NCBI RefSeq assembly: GCF_013373865.1
Contig: NC_050470.1
Coordinates: 31,748,085-31,812,084 of the forward strand
Source of the DNA: Monomorium pharaonis
Taxonomy: Eukaryota > Arthropoda > Insecta > Hymenoptera > Formicidae
Length of the DNA stretch: 64,000 bases
Reading direction: 5' to 3'
The notes below the pieces were generated by a model. It was given only the letters and a program-made list of their open reading frames with translations. It searched no databases and had not been told where the DNA came from. Each line of letters begins with the position of its first letter. Position 1 is the stretch's first letter. Positions 10,144 through 21,598 of this stretch are shown one piece after another. Made by a program: the position numbers and the translations under genes.

Positions 10144-10365
10144 TCAGGGTGCGGTCCCATGAAGCGGATTATGCGGAAGCGGAACAAGCGGATCACCAAT
10201 CGCGGGATCATTTTGATAGAACTCTTTCAAAGATTCGATTTTTTGCCGCATTTCTATCAACACATTTTGGTAATCTGTACTGTTAGCAACTAAGCTTAAT
10301 GACGAAGTAGCAGATTTAAATCTGCTGTGATATGCCTCAGCAATCAAAAAGCTGTTAGCATTTTG
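10144..10365 (-). other. Exon-like open frame of unknown origin
   Basis: A minus-strand frame follows an AG acceptor-like site near 10366. It contains SFLIAEAYHSRFKSATSS and VLIEMRQKIESLKEFYQND, then ends PLHGTAP and a stop. The first part looks like coding sequence (helical, charged). The last 60 bases or so (GGTGCGGTCCCATGAAGCGG on the + strand) look like one arm of a foldback element. I could not find upstream exons or recognise a family. It may be the last exon of a lost gene, a transposon fragment or chance. Confidence 0.25.
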
Positions 10366-10811
10366 CTTGCTGGGAATATATCATGTATTGATATATATTT
10401 AACATCTGAAAATATATATAACATAAATAAAATTATATTTTGATTATATAATTAATGAGTACAAATTAGAACGATACTATTTTGTCATCAATTGTAATTA
10501 TTTCAGTATTTATATCAATTACCTATTTGTATTTATATGAGAACGATAGAAATAAAATACAATCTGAGAAATATTGCTGTATATATAAAGAGGTATTTAT
10601 TTCATGACTATGTAAAATTCAACTGCACATGGTTGAATTTTATTGCACTACATAACGACTACTCTCACAAACTGCGCTTTGTCAGACGCGTAATATTGTG
10701 GCATTTAATTGTCGTTAATTGGAGACTCATTGCAATAGTCTGACAGATATGCAACAATACGTACAAGCAAGAAACAATTTAACTTGCCATAATATAACAA
10801 TTCAATCCAAC

Positions 10812-10947
10812 CCAGACAACACAATGTCCAAAATAGAGACATAAGATGTCTAAAAGACATCTTAAATATCTTAGACATCTTGTCATATTTTTTTTTAAAT
10901 GTCTGAAAAACATCTCATGTCCCGATTTTAGACAATGTGTTGTCTGG
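10812..10947. repeat. Foldback element, family F (CCAGACAACACA ends)
   Basis: Arms CCAGACAACACAATGTCCAA and its complement TTAGACAATGTGTTGTCTGG (one or two mismatches) enclose an interior rich in GACATCTTA-type repeats. Confidence 0.75.
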
Positions 10948-11242
10948 AAAGCAAAATCTGCAACAGATTGCATCACGCATTGCAGTTTGCGATCTCTAAC
11001 TCTACAAGTAACAATATTTCGATGATTTCTCTTACATATTATCAGTCTACAAATTTATACTATATCTCGGCTTACGTAAAAGTCAAAGACAATCGTCGTA
11101 ACAAGTACCGCAACATTATGCATTCACGCGATCGTTGCATGCAATATGTACATTTTAGAATTAAAAATTCATCTCACGCAGGATTCATACTGTACAGCTT
11201 TGGGTTTTTTGCTCGTACTTGTGTTAATTCTATTTTGGTATA

Positions 11243-11433
<191 letters not shown>

Positions 11434-12102
11434 ATTCTTCTATGTATGTTTAAAACTTAACAGAACTTTGAATCTTTTAACTACTTTGGCTTTATATTAT
11501 ACAGTACCTCGCGTTATTCTACTTATTGTCTACTAAAAATTGCGTGAAACTCTGTTACAAGCTTTCAAAGCTCTGTACGAAACGGATGCCAAGATTCTGC
11601 ATCTTATTAATATTGAGCAATTCTAACAATAGAGCAACAATAAACAAATATCAATATGTAATGTAGAAACTTTCTTTAAAAAATGCATATAAACAAACAA
11701 TCGTTATTAAATCATTTGAATTACTAACAGTGTTTGTTACTGTTATTTATATTTTGCATACGCACAATGTGTACAAAATCGCAGATAGTAATTTATTGCT
11801 TTTATAATATGACATGATGCGCTTGTGTAGTACACGTATTTTGTGTGTGTGTGTGCACGCGCGCGTGGACACACACACCCATATAACTCGAGTGATATTT
11901 TAATTGGCAATTTAGACACGATACATATATTGAACTTACAGATTTGAGATCTGTATTTTAACATTATCTTACCAATTTTAGAACTCTGTTAAGTTTAAAT
12001 CACATGCTTAAGATGCAATCAATTTGTGTAGAACAGGCTGCTATACTACCTCCAACGTAGTAAAAGTCCTCAGAAATGTAATATTAGCTCTTTTTTAATA
12101 TC

Positions 12103-13751
12103 TCAAAGTGACTTGGTAATATTATTAAATAATCGTTTGCCCCACCAAGATTCCAAATCAAATGGTTTAAAGTCTGAAACAATTTATTTATATTTTGCCA
12201 TTTACTTTATACAATCAGTTACAATAGATAATACACAACATAATATGAGGATATTAATTACTCTTAAGATTAAGAAATTATTCTTGTGATTCTCTCAATC
12301 TGATTTTCATCTAGTATAAATGGAGTAATGTTATATCGCACTTACCTTGAAGACTATCACTTCGTTCACCATCATTGTAATATACTATCGAATCCTTAGG
12401 ACCTAATAAACAAAATATCAAATTATGATTTAAAATGTATATTTTTGAAATAAATGTATAAGTATACAAATATATATATACATGTGTGTGTATGTCACAT
12501 ACAAGTTAATTATAGTACAATAGAGGCATAGAAATCATTCTTTACAAAAGATAAAAAGCAGAACCTTCTTTTATAAATCGCGTATACATAATTGTCAAGA
12601 AAACACTTTAATGTAGATGTATGAATGAGAGAAAACAGATAATTCAATGCAATTACTAATTAACGTTGATTGGTTGTATATATCACTACTTACTGCAAAG
12701 TTGTGCACATTCTGTGCCATCGCAACATTCGCTTCTTTGTCGCATATTAACTTGATTCCATGCTGTTAAAAATAATAAACAAAAATAAAAATTTTTGTTC
12801 AACATTGGAAAAAATATAAGCACACGATATAAGTATTTAAGACTTTATCTTTTTTCCCCAACTAAAGTTTCATGTTCAGCCTCTTTCATACTTTGCAAAA
12901 TTCATGGTTTTGCATTCCTTTCATACTTAGTACAAGACTAACTCTATATCTTGTTTCATATGTGTACAGAATGCTTTTCTACCTACATTCGTAAATAAAT
13001 TTGATGAGTTCCTCGTGTTGTGGTGTGATAACTTCTTGCATCTGATGTCGCTGCGAGATGAACTTGGATTTCCCATTCATATGGAAAACTGGCTTTGGTA
13101 TATGACTGTGAGCATGAAACATATATATAAGCTTTATTGTATAATAATAATGAAGCAAATGGTTCTTCTTTTACACGTTATTACACAAATGCAACCTTAT
13201 GCAATACACAGTGGAATGTTGAAGATTGTCGCAGGAAAAATATAAAGCAAAATCAATTCTAGGTATTTGGATCGCGTTTTATTAGAAATGCTTTATTAGG
13301 AGTTTTAATGACATCAATATTACATCAATGAGTTATGTTAATAGCTTTAGTGATTTTATGGAACAAATTATGATAAATTGCATAATGTCGAAGCAGCATT
13401 GGAAGAGGAGTAACGTGAAAAGTGGCGAGAAAGGGGTTAAACTTTAAACCTTCGTTCTTTTCTCTCTCTCTCTCTCTCTCCCCCCCCCCTCCTCTCTCTT
13501 TCTCACCGAATAATCTCGTGGTCATCTTCAATATCGGTCTTTCTCGTTACATCACGCAGAGTTTCCAATCTTTCGAGATTCTGACTGATTCCTGTGAAAA
13601 AAGACAATTGAATTCGCAACTTTGTAAGTTATAGATCACTCATGACTGTCGTCTACTCGTCTAGGCCGCATTGGTAATTGAAAGATCCAAATTTAGTACC
13701 TCGCCGTGTTTTCGCTACGATTTTGCTAGGTCCCTTTGACACGGTATACAT
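12103..13751 (-). CDS. Mcrip2: MCRIP2/FAM195-type protein
   Basis: MCRIP proteins are small adaptors that bind the CtBP corepressor and the DDX6 mRNA-decay machinery. Six short exons join in frame: 13700-13751, 13507-13591, 12987-13105, 12694-12762, 12346-12402 and 12103-12173, giving 150 residues. The N-terminus MYTVSKGPSKIVAKTRRG is a hallmark of the family. The core PQHEELIKFIYESWNQV matches the conserved HEENVRFIYEAW-like block. The C-terminus LQDFKPFDLESWWGKRL matches MCRIP2. PFDLE in this tail is close to the CtBP-binding PxDLS motif. All splice borders are GT/AG with compatible phases (1,2,0-compatible joins checked by translation). Exons are too short to stand out as long open frames. 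MCRIP1 versus MCRIP2 is decided by the WW-containing tail. Confidence 0.9.
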
Positions 13752-15582
13752 GATCCTCGTTCTCGGATAAGTGCGGAAGCTTTTTTTCGCAAACGCAATA
13801 CCAGATCATCCGCGAGAAATCGTCGCGCCTGCCGCGTGTTCTCAAGCTAATCGTTGCCGATTGCAACAAACTGCTGATAATGAAGCTGAAGCCCGGCGAT
13901 ATTCCCGGCTTACCACTTACTACCACGGCTTACGAAATCGCTCATCAGCGCAGCTCATGACGATGAACTGCACTAACAACACGCGACAAAAGAAGTGGGA
14001 GATGAAAAAGTAATGGGAGAAAATATTGTTTCAAGCTCCAACTCTCAAACTCTATTGATTTATACTCATAATCAAGACTAATCAAGACTAGAGATCCTAT
14101 TGCTCTATTGCTGCTCACGTGGTAAGATAGAAAAAACTTTCCTGCCTGCAAATCTTAAAAAAAATTACTAAAAAGCAATAGGAAATATTCAATCGTTTTT
14201 AATTAGTTATAAATCTTGAATTAATAACGTTAATGCACAATTGATTACGATAAAATTATCATTTATTCATGATAAATTTCATTAGAATAAAGAACAAATT
14301 GATAAAAATTCTACCATTCAATGGTTTAATTCATTTTCATCAAATGATTTAGGATACTATTTTTTTCTGAATATGAAAAATAAAATAAGATTTTTGGCAT
14401 TGTATCGGTTCTCATCATTCTCTATCGATTTTTTAGAGAGGAGAGTTAAATGAGTTTTGCACATATTATTCACTATTTTTAAGATGGTGCAATTAATAAG
14501 TTTTGTAATTTATGTATATAAGAACAAAAGAATAAAAATGTGAAAAAAATTGGTTGTCATGCAGTTTTTATTCTCTGCGTAAGTGAAGAGTACAGATTAT
14601 CCTTATTAACTGTAAGTTCAGTTAATACAGGCACCGCAGGTGTACTTGTTTTTTGTAGCCATCTATTTGCATAAATACAGTAAAAACGTAAGCAAATATA
14701 AGATAAGAAATACAATATTAAATATTAGAGCAATCGATAAAACTCTTAAAGAGCTAAAAAGCTAAAAAACCAGTTTTTCATTCTTTCTCAGAGCTGTAAA
14801 CATAGGATGTCAAAGAATCTCTAATCACCAATGTTACTGCTGCATTCATAATAATTTCAGAATATATTACTCATTTATAATATTATTACACATATTTGTA
14901 GTAATGATAACAGTGATAATCAATTAATGGTACTAATTTATATTAAGCTACAATAGTAAAGTATCTACAAAGTTTCTCTCTACAATAGTAAGAATTACAA
15001 TAGTAAAAATAATAATGAATCTGTAAAATGTATCTCTGTATAGAATGTCAAACAGCTGAGACAAAATTTACTTCAACATAGAAAAATAGTTTATTAATAT
15101 GTAGAGATAAGATCAATTATTTAATTGGATATTCGTCAAGATATCCATGTATCAATCCAAAAATTTCATCTAATTGCACGCTTAATTCACGACTTTGAGG
15201 CAAAATTTATCGTAATAAAACCTGTTGCGATACAATCTCTGTATTTCGGACGCATCGTGTCGCACTTATGTACAAATATTAATTAATCCTTAGCATGCTA
15301 TTATTACATAATAATTAGAATGGTTCATAGAACAACTTTAAAGCAACTTATCTACATTATGTGTGTATACGATCATAATTTTATAACTGAAATGATATCT
15401 CAAACATGTGATTGTATAGGATCTGTTATCATATTAAGTACGTATAAGCACAAAGCATTTTTCATGTATATGTTTCTTTTCCCTCAACTTTGTATTTCTA
15501 TGTTATTTCGTTTTTTATGTTAAAAATATAAATTTAAGTTTAAATTATCGATATCTAGAACGTGATTTAATCGGAAAAAAAA
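13752..15582. other. Intergenic between MCRIP2 start and TOM1 end
   Basis: Bases 13752-14000 are less AT-rich and probably hold the MCRIP2 promoter and 5' UTR. From 14000 on it is AT-rich with no feature I recognise. A 14-bp repeat of ATCAAGACTA-type sequence is at 14072-14091. Confidence 0.45.
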
Positions 15583-15634
15583 GACTGCTTTAAATGGCAC
15601 ATAGATATGTGCCATTTAAAGTAGTACAGCAGTC
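15583..15634. other. Long hairpin in the TOM1 3' UTR region
   Basis: Bases 15584-15603 pair with 15606-15625 over 20 positions with one G-T wobble: ACTGCTTTAAATGGCACATA and its near complement. The sequence AGCAGTC at 15628-15634 can alternatively pair with GACTGCT at 15583-15589. It lies about 40-90 bases downstream of the TOM1 stop. Confidence 0.75.
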
Positions 15635-15672
15635 CAAAAGTTTCCATTTTGCAACACATAATTTCAAGGTAT

Positions 15673-18600
15673 TTAAAGAGCGAATAAAGATTTGTCTTGA
15701 TCTTTGTTAATTTGGCGCTGAATGTTCTGGTTACCGGCAGTCGAAGAATTCGAAGTGGCAGTTGTGGCTGTAGAGAGTGTTGGTAAAGCTTCAGCCACAG
15801 CTGCACGTTCTGCTAAGAAGCGTTCAAATTCCGATGATGTTAAGGATTCTTGATCACCTTGCCCTCCAGGCTGCAACAACAACATAGCAATCTAATTGTT
15901 GTTCACTGACATTCTTATATTGCTTTAACTGAGAAAAATAAATTTTGTAGAATTTCTTAAACTTATTTAAATATAAACAATTTTTTAAATTTCACTCATT
16001 CAGATATTCATAAAATAGTTTTAAAATAGAGCTTATACAAGTACTTACTGTGTGATCTAACCAGGCTGCCATTTCATTGAATTCAGATTCCAAATTCGGC
16101 TAAGTATAAAAAAACAAACACAAACATTGAACAAAACGACAAAAAAATACAAACAATATGTTACATATGTTGATGCAAACAAAATCTAACCATAACATAA
16201 TCAAAATTAATAACTTTCATTTCTATAGAAGCGATGGACCTTGTCATAACAAATATTTAACATGCGTAAGCAAGATTTAGTAAGAAAGAAAATTGCCATA
16301 CCTTGACCTCATTTAGTATATGCATCTATGAAATATGGAGAATATTTGTGCAACACTAATTTACATAGAGCATTAGCGCATGCAATGTTTAAAAATTAGC
16401 ATTGAAATAAATTATAGAAAATGAACGTTTATGTTTATTACTTATAATATATATGTTTTATGGAAAGGAGGATTTTATCCTAGAGAAATATTTTTTTTAA
16501 AAAGATTAAATGAGTAATGAGTAATGACTATATTTTCTGAATAATTAGTTTAAGAAGGAGGAGATGTTACGCACACTAGCACTAGTAGTGGTCTGTTGAG
16601 GTAATTTAGGATTATTGCGGTTGAGAATTGCCGTGCTTAAGCTCCCTCCTCTCACCTGCTCCAAATTATCCTCGTACTTGCTGCCACTGTATAATTAAAA
16701 ATATTAAATTATTATTAAAAAAAATTAATCTATGTAAATATAAATATATATTGAAATAAATGTATATTGAAAAAATAGTTTTATATTGGAAAAAAAGATT
16801 AGAGAGCTCTTTGTGTGCCAATATTTTTTCATGTATTTTATAATTAATTTTATTTCAAATTACATAATGGGTTTTTATGATTTTTAAAAGAAAATATGTT
16901 GTTGCTTGTGCATGTCTTTTGTTAACAATAAGTTACTCTATTGAAATAATTGCAATAATCTCTTGCTATCTCTCTAAATTACAATCGGTGAAAAATTAAC
17001 AAAATCAGTGAAAATACACTGATTTTTAGTGGTATACTTATAACTTATTGATCATACAAAACAAATGAAATACACTGATCTTTCAGTGATTATACATTAA
17101 TTTTGAAGTAAAGATCACTAAAAGACAGTGAATACTCACTAATTATCACAGCTATAAGTATACGAAATCAGTAACAATATTGCCCGATGCAAAACTGGTT
17201 GCAATTTAGAAAGACATAATATGAATGATGAATTATTTACGATCTAATATACAATACCTATTTTTTGTTGTTTCATACGTTGCATTACGCGATTGTGCAA
17301 ACATGTCAAATTCGTCACCATCCCCTTCTTTTTTCTCCCTTTGTCTTATGTTTTTATCTACACTTTTAGCCGCATCTATTATTTTAAATAAGATAGAATA
17401 GTATCAATCTTGAGATTAAATTTATACGAACGTGATGTAGAAAAAATGAAAGAAATATATAGAATATATATGTAATTTTATAGTATAGTATTTAACACAA
17501 TATTGCATTGTATGCAATATTACATAAAATTTACATAACTTTGACTTACCGAGTTCACTCATCTGTTTTGTTAAATTATCCACATCGTCAGATAAATCTA
17601 TAAGTGATTCCGCTTCTTGTTTAGTAAGAGTTGATATTGAGTCAGCATTCGGTGGATGTGCAATTGTCTGAGCTAATATGGCGCTCGCTGGTACTTGCAT
17701 TTTATTCTTTGTGTAACGTGTATAACGAAGAAACAGATTGTTTAATTCGTCGTTAATACGTAACAATTCTGCAGTCATTTCGTCATGGGCCAATTTACCG
17801 ATCAAATCGACTACACGTTCTTGCATCGCTTTACATGTGGAATGAAGTTCCTACAAATAATTAATTAGATATGTTACGATGTGAAATTTATATCTTGGAG
17901 TTTGCAAAAACAATTCTACACGATAAAGGAAAAATACATATGAATAAAAACAAAACTTTATAAATATATTTACAAAAAGAAATATGTAAAATTCCTACGT
18001 TTAATAACTCAAGATCCGCGGAATCTACTTGTTGTTTACAACTTTGATCTGGACTGGTAAAGTACGCCAACATTTCCGATAATACACGCATATTTCCCTG
18101 AACAACGTCAAGTTCACTTTGCAATTTGGCTATTTGTTGTTCGCTCAGTTGAGTTAACTGGCCAATAGACTGTGAAATTTGAGAAGGTAAATGTTGCGTT
18201 CCCAAAAGCGCAGGCTGCTCATTTGTAGTCAGGCTTGCAGGAATTTGCTCTGTTTCAGGTACACTCTGTAGAAATATCATTGAAAGCAAAAACAATTAAT
18301 TTTTAAGATAGAATGAATAGCAGGTAATTTTATCTAAAAAATGTCTTACTCTTTCTGGAGTAATAATTGGTGCCATAGCATCCAGATCAGTCATTGGAAA
18401 CTGTATGCCCTTTACTTTTAATTCTTGATAAACTTGCACTACACCTTGAGTATGTGGCTGATGACGGAATGTATCTGCCCAAGTTTGGATTAAACTTAAA
18501 ACTTTCTCTTGAACTGCCGTTGGTGGTTCATTTTTGGGACCAATTAATTTAACTAGATCTTGCACAAACTCTCTTGAACAAGCAAGAGCGTGAAAACGTT

Positions 18601-19509
18601 TCCCACAATTCTTGACACATGTCTCCAATACCTATTATATATAAATGATATTATCATATATAGCTATTTATGCATAAATAAATTAATAAATGCTCATTGC
18701 AATATTACAATATTCATTATAAGTTCAAGAGATCAAGAGGATAGCCACACTTGTAATAAATGTAATAATATACAACAACTAATCCAATTGGCATTAATTA
18801 CATAAATTGTCTGAAAGTCAGGATTGTCAAACTGTACTTAATTAAAGTTTACTTAGTTATTGTTACAAAAATACAAACAGTGGCTAATGTGTCAAGTTAT
18901 GCAATTATGTAAAGCAAATTAGGTATACTTGGTATCAAATGTGATTCTACATAAACAGTCGTTCATCATTAAGATTTATAATACTAACTGTAAGCGTGTA
19001 CATGACTATGGTATAATTTTTGCCTGCTGCCTGATTAAGTCTGCGTTTGATAGCTTTAATAGCGTCTTTTGGCCCATCTTCGGTTTCGTTTATAATATCA
19101 CATATCTCCATGTTAAGCGTCCAATTCTCGCTGGGTAAACTACCATCTGTAGCAGATTCTGAAATCGTAAGAGACATCATTAGGATTTGCAGGATACAGT
19201 ATCTCTGCATATTTCGAGTATTTGATACGCGATAACGATATCAAACGTAATTAAATAAATTGATTAAAATGAAATGTGAAATCCGAGCGAAAAGATACGT
19301 TCCGAGTGAGTGCGCACTCGAAAATTATATTGTCTTAGCCGATTGATTTTAAATGCTCGAAGGAGTGGACCTCGAAGAGATCGCGAAACAATAACAAATA
19401 TCCTTGATATAGTCTGACATGATGACATGAAAGAGAAATAAAGGGCACACTTACCGATTTTTTGTCCTACTTGTGTAGAAAAGGGATTGCCTACTCCAAA
19501 AAGTGACAT
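15673..19509 (-). CDS. Tom1: TOM1 (VHS-GAT endosomal sorting adaptor)
   Basis: TOM1-family proteins bind ubiquitinated cargo, Tollip/endofin and clathrin on endosomes. Nine exons join in frame: 19455-19509, 18989-19158, 18350-18631, 17999-18265, 17550-17850, 17258-17375, 16575-16686, 16049-16099 and 15673-15870, giving 517 residues. The VHS domain spans about residues 10-150 (ATDGSLPSENWTLNMEICD; KNYTIVMYTLTVLETCVKNC). The GAT domain spans about 200-315. A clathrin-box-like ESLIDLSDD lies near 345, then DEFDMFAQSRN, an AAWLDHT block, and the C-terminal DKSLFAL shared with human TOM1 (ALFAL). In exon 7 a second in-frame donor after LEQ (about 16641) would skip 27 residues. Intron 5-7 sequences contain weak inverted repeats (about 16983-17180). 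TOM1 rather than TOM1L2 is not resolved; insects usually have one gene. Confidence 0.93.
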
Positions 19510-19921
19510 TTTTTCAGAGTACGTAGGAGCACCTGCGTTGTTAACTGCCGTTCACCACTCACTCGCATACGTATGCGTGAAACGTGCACAGTAACCTCTG
19601 ACAGGAGTGACAATTGACACACCCGGACAATTTGTCAATTTCGCGTGAGACCGATTGACAGAATCATATGACCTACGAAACGGTAAAGGCGGATCACAGA
19701 AGCAGACATCGAGTCGCAATCGCAAACGCAAACGTCATGAACGTCAAAGCGCACGGCCGCAAACCGCCAATCAGCGTCACGTCCCCAATTCACGATAGGC
19801 GGTGTAAGCGCTCAATAGCCTTGTTCGTTTTGTCTGTTCTGGATCACTCTGAGCAAACCCAAACACACCAACGCATTCTAATAGGTTGATTCCGATGACG
19901 CCAACCTATTGCACCCCTGTA
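19510..19921. promoter_or_regulatory. TOM1 upstream region
   Basis: A higher-GC stretch immediately upstream of the TOM1 start, likely promoter plus 5' UTR. It has TTTCGCGTGAG near 19638 and a foldback fragment (ATAGGTTGAT...CCAACCTATT) at about 19880-19910. The plus-strand open frame here looks like chance. Confidence 0.4.
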
Positions 19922-20210
19922 GTGGAATTCTGTAACTCGTTATCTCGTTATGGCCTATTTCTACCAACGTAAATTAACTTTAATCTTGGATTAAGTTACT
20001 CTTTATCTCTTTCTAATTTTTGGAACTAGAATGAGATAACAAGTAAATTAAACCAAGATTAAAATTTAACTACGTTGGTAAAAATAGGCCTATGTGTTAT
20101 AACGGCAGTTGCGCAGCTTTTTTACCATATAAAGCTATTTACCATATAAAATATCTGCGCAACTGTCGTTATAACACATAACGACAAGATAACGAGTTAC
20201 AGAATTTCAC
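19922..20210. repeat. Foldback holding two other foldbacks in its loop
   Basis: Outer arms are 19922-19950 (GTGGAATTCTGTAACTCGTT...) and 20178-20210 (...AACGAGTTACAGAATTTCAC). Inside sit 19952-20090 (GGCCTATTTCTACCAACG and complement) and 20094-20176 (GTGTTATAACGGCAGTTGCG and complement), side by side. Confidence 0.8.
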
Positions 20211-20236
20211 CACTGATCAGACAAAACGAACAATAC

Positions 20237-20403
20237 TTAGGCCCGGTTCCACAACCCACGGTTAAATTAACTGGCCGATTATTCCATTGGAATTGACCAA
20301 TCGTATTTGTTAATTTTGCTTAACGACAAATACGATTGGTCAATTCCAATGGCCAGAATAATCGGCCAGTTAATTTAACCGTGAGTTGTGGAACTGGGCC
20401 TAA
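20237..20403. repeat. Foldback element, family G, copy 1
   Basis: TTAGGCCCGGTTCCACAAC and its complement at the ends. The interior is shared with the next copy (CCATTGGAATTGACCAATC; TTTTGCTTAACGACAAAT loop). Confidence 0.85.
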
Positions 20404-20562
20404 GGGCCGATTTCACCAACTCCGATTACCTTAACTGGTCGGTTATTCCATTGGAATTGACCAATCACATTTGTTAATTTTGCTTAACGACAAATATAAT
20501 TGGTCAATTCCAATGGAATAACCGGCCGATTAAGGTAACTGGAGTTGGTGAAATCGGCCCTA
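20403..20562. repeat. Foldback element, family G, copy 2
   Basis: Ends AGGGCCGATTTCACCAACTC and complement. The interior is nearly the same as copy 1, and it abuts copy 1 directly. The outer arms differ more than the centre. Confidence 0.85.
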
Positions 20563-20578
20563 ATAATTCTTTACTATT

Positions 20579-20614
20579 GGCTGCGTTCAGCAGACACAAC
20601 TGTTGAGTGAGCGC
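20579..20614. repeat. Solo half of the 9691-9831 foldback family
   Basis: Begins GGCTGCGTTCAGCAGACACA and continues through GTTGAGTGAGCGC, matching the left arm of the element at 9691. The right arm is absent. Confidence 0.75.
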
Positions 20615-20632
20615 CATAGAGCTTGTATTAAT

Positions 20633-20763
20633 GGCCTAGTTTACATCGTGCATTTGATACGCGTATCAAGTAGTGAATTTAAGCTGATCAGCCAATGATT
20701 AAACACATTCACTAGTTATTTACTATTTGATACGCGTATCAAATGCACGATGTAAACTAGGCC
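20633..20763. repeat. Foldback element, family C, second copy
   Basis: Arms GGCCTAGTTTACATCGTGCA and complement, with ATACGCGTATCAA. The loop is the same as in 9047-9173 but inverted. Confidence 0.85.
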
Positions 20764-20889
20764 AATGGAGGGGCCTTAGTGCATCGCGACGCGCGCGGGG
20801 AGAATCGACGGAGAGGTGGATATATTCTGTCATTTTTCGTGTGGGAACAGGTTTGTAACTATACAATCTGAGGCCTGATTCTCGAACTC

Positions 20890-21144
20890 GTACAAAAAAC
20901 AATTGCTTACAAAGATAACACTGTATGCATTCATTAAATGGTACATAATTTAGAATCTAAGGCTACATTCCAAAACGTCCTTTCCGAGGAAAATTTTACT
21001 CGATATAATATAGGAAAGGTTACGTGTACTATATATTTCGAGTAAAATTTTTTTCGGAAAGGACGTTTTGGAATGTAGCCTAAAAGATGTATGCCAATCA
21101 ATGAATGCACGGTATTACTTTCGTATGTAAAAATTTTTTGTACT
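20890..21144. repeat. Foldback with a second foldback (20959-21082) in its loop
   Basis: Outer arms run from GTACAAAAAACA (20890) and to TTTTTTGTAC (21144), with CATTCATTRAATGG-type sequence next to the loop. The inner element has ends AAGGCTACATTCCAAAACG and complement. Confidence 0.75.
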
Positions 21145-21319
21145 AATTGTAACAACCCAAGGCCCAAATAGGCACCAAGTAGGTAGGCTCGTACCTGTCG
21201 TACCGCTTGTATGTGCCCTTCTTTCCTTCTAGAAAACGGAGTGGTGGGGATGTCCAACACAAAAAGAGACAGAATATATGAGAATATATTCATGTCTCTG
21301 TCGATTCTTCCCGCGCGGA

Positions 21320-21402
21320 AACCATCTTAAGACAGTACTTAAGATGATCTTAAGACCCGACTATGAATACCGGCCTTATTAATACCGGCCTATGAATACC
21401 GG
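21320..21402. repeat. Family D foldback fragments near the CDT1 promoter
   Basis: ATCTTAAGACAGTACTTAAG and CTATGAATACCGGCC match the right arm of the 9333-9625 palindrome. The ATACCGGCCT end is repeated three times in tandem. Confidence 0.7.
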
Positions 21403-21507
21403 CCTTATTAGTTTTTAAAATCTCCATCAGCTGACTAATGACCGCTAACGACCTAGCGCGCCTAGCGAGGCAACAGTGGCGTTTGTGTGCGGCGTCGTTT
21501 CTGGTCG

Positions 21508-21516
21508 TTTCGCGCC
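21508..21516 (+). promoter_or_regulatory. E2F-type site upstream of CDT1
   Basis: TTTCGCGCC fits the E2F consensus TTTSSCGC and lies about 90 bp before the CDT1 start. CDT1 is a classical E2F target in animals. Function here is inferred from motif and position. Confidence 0.5.
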
Positions 21517-21598
21517 AACGAGCAACGAGATAAAAAGGCGGGCTTTTGGCTTTAATAACCTGTTCGTTTCTGCACGATCGGAATACCTAAAAAAGAGT

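Noticed and set aside
19668..19889. Plus-strand frame upstream of TOM1
   Set aside because: Lies in promoter and foldback fragments; no homology.
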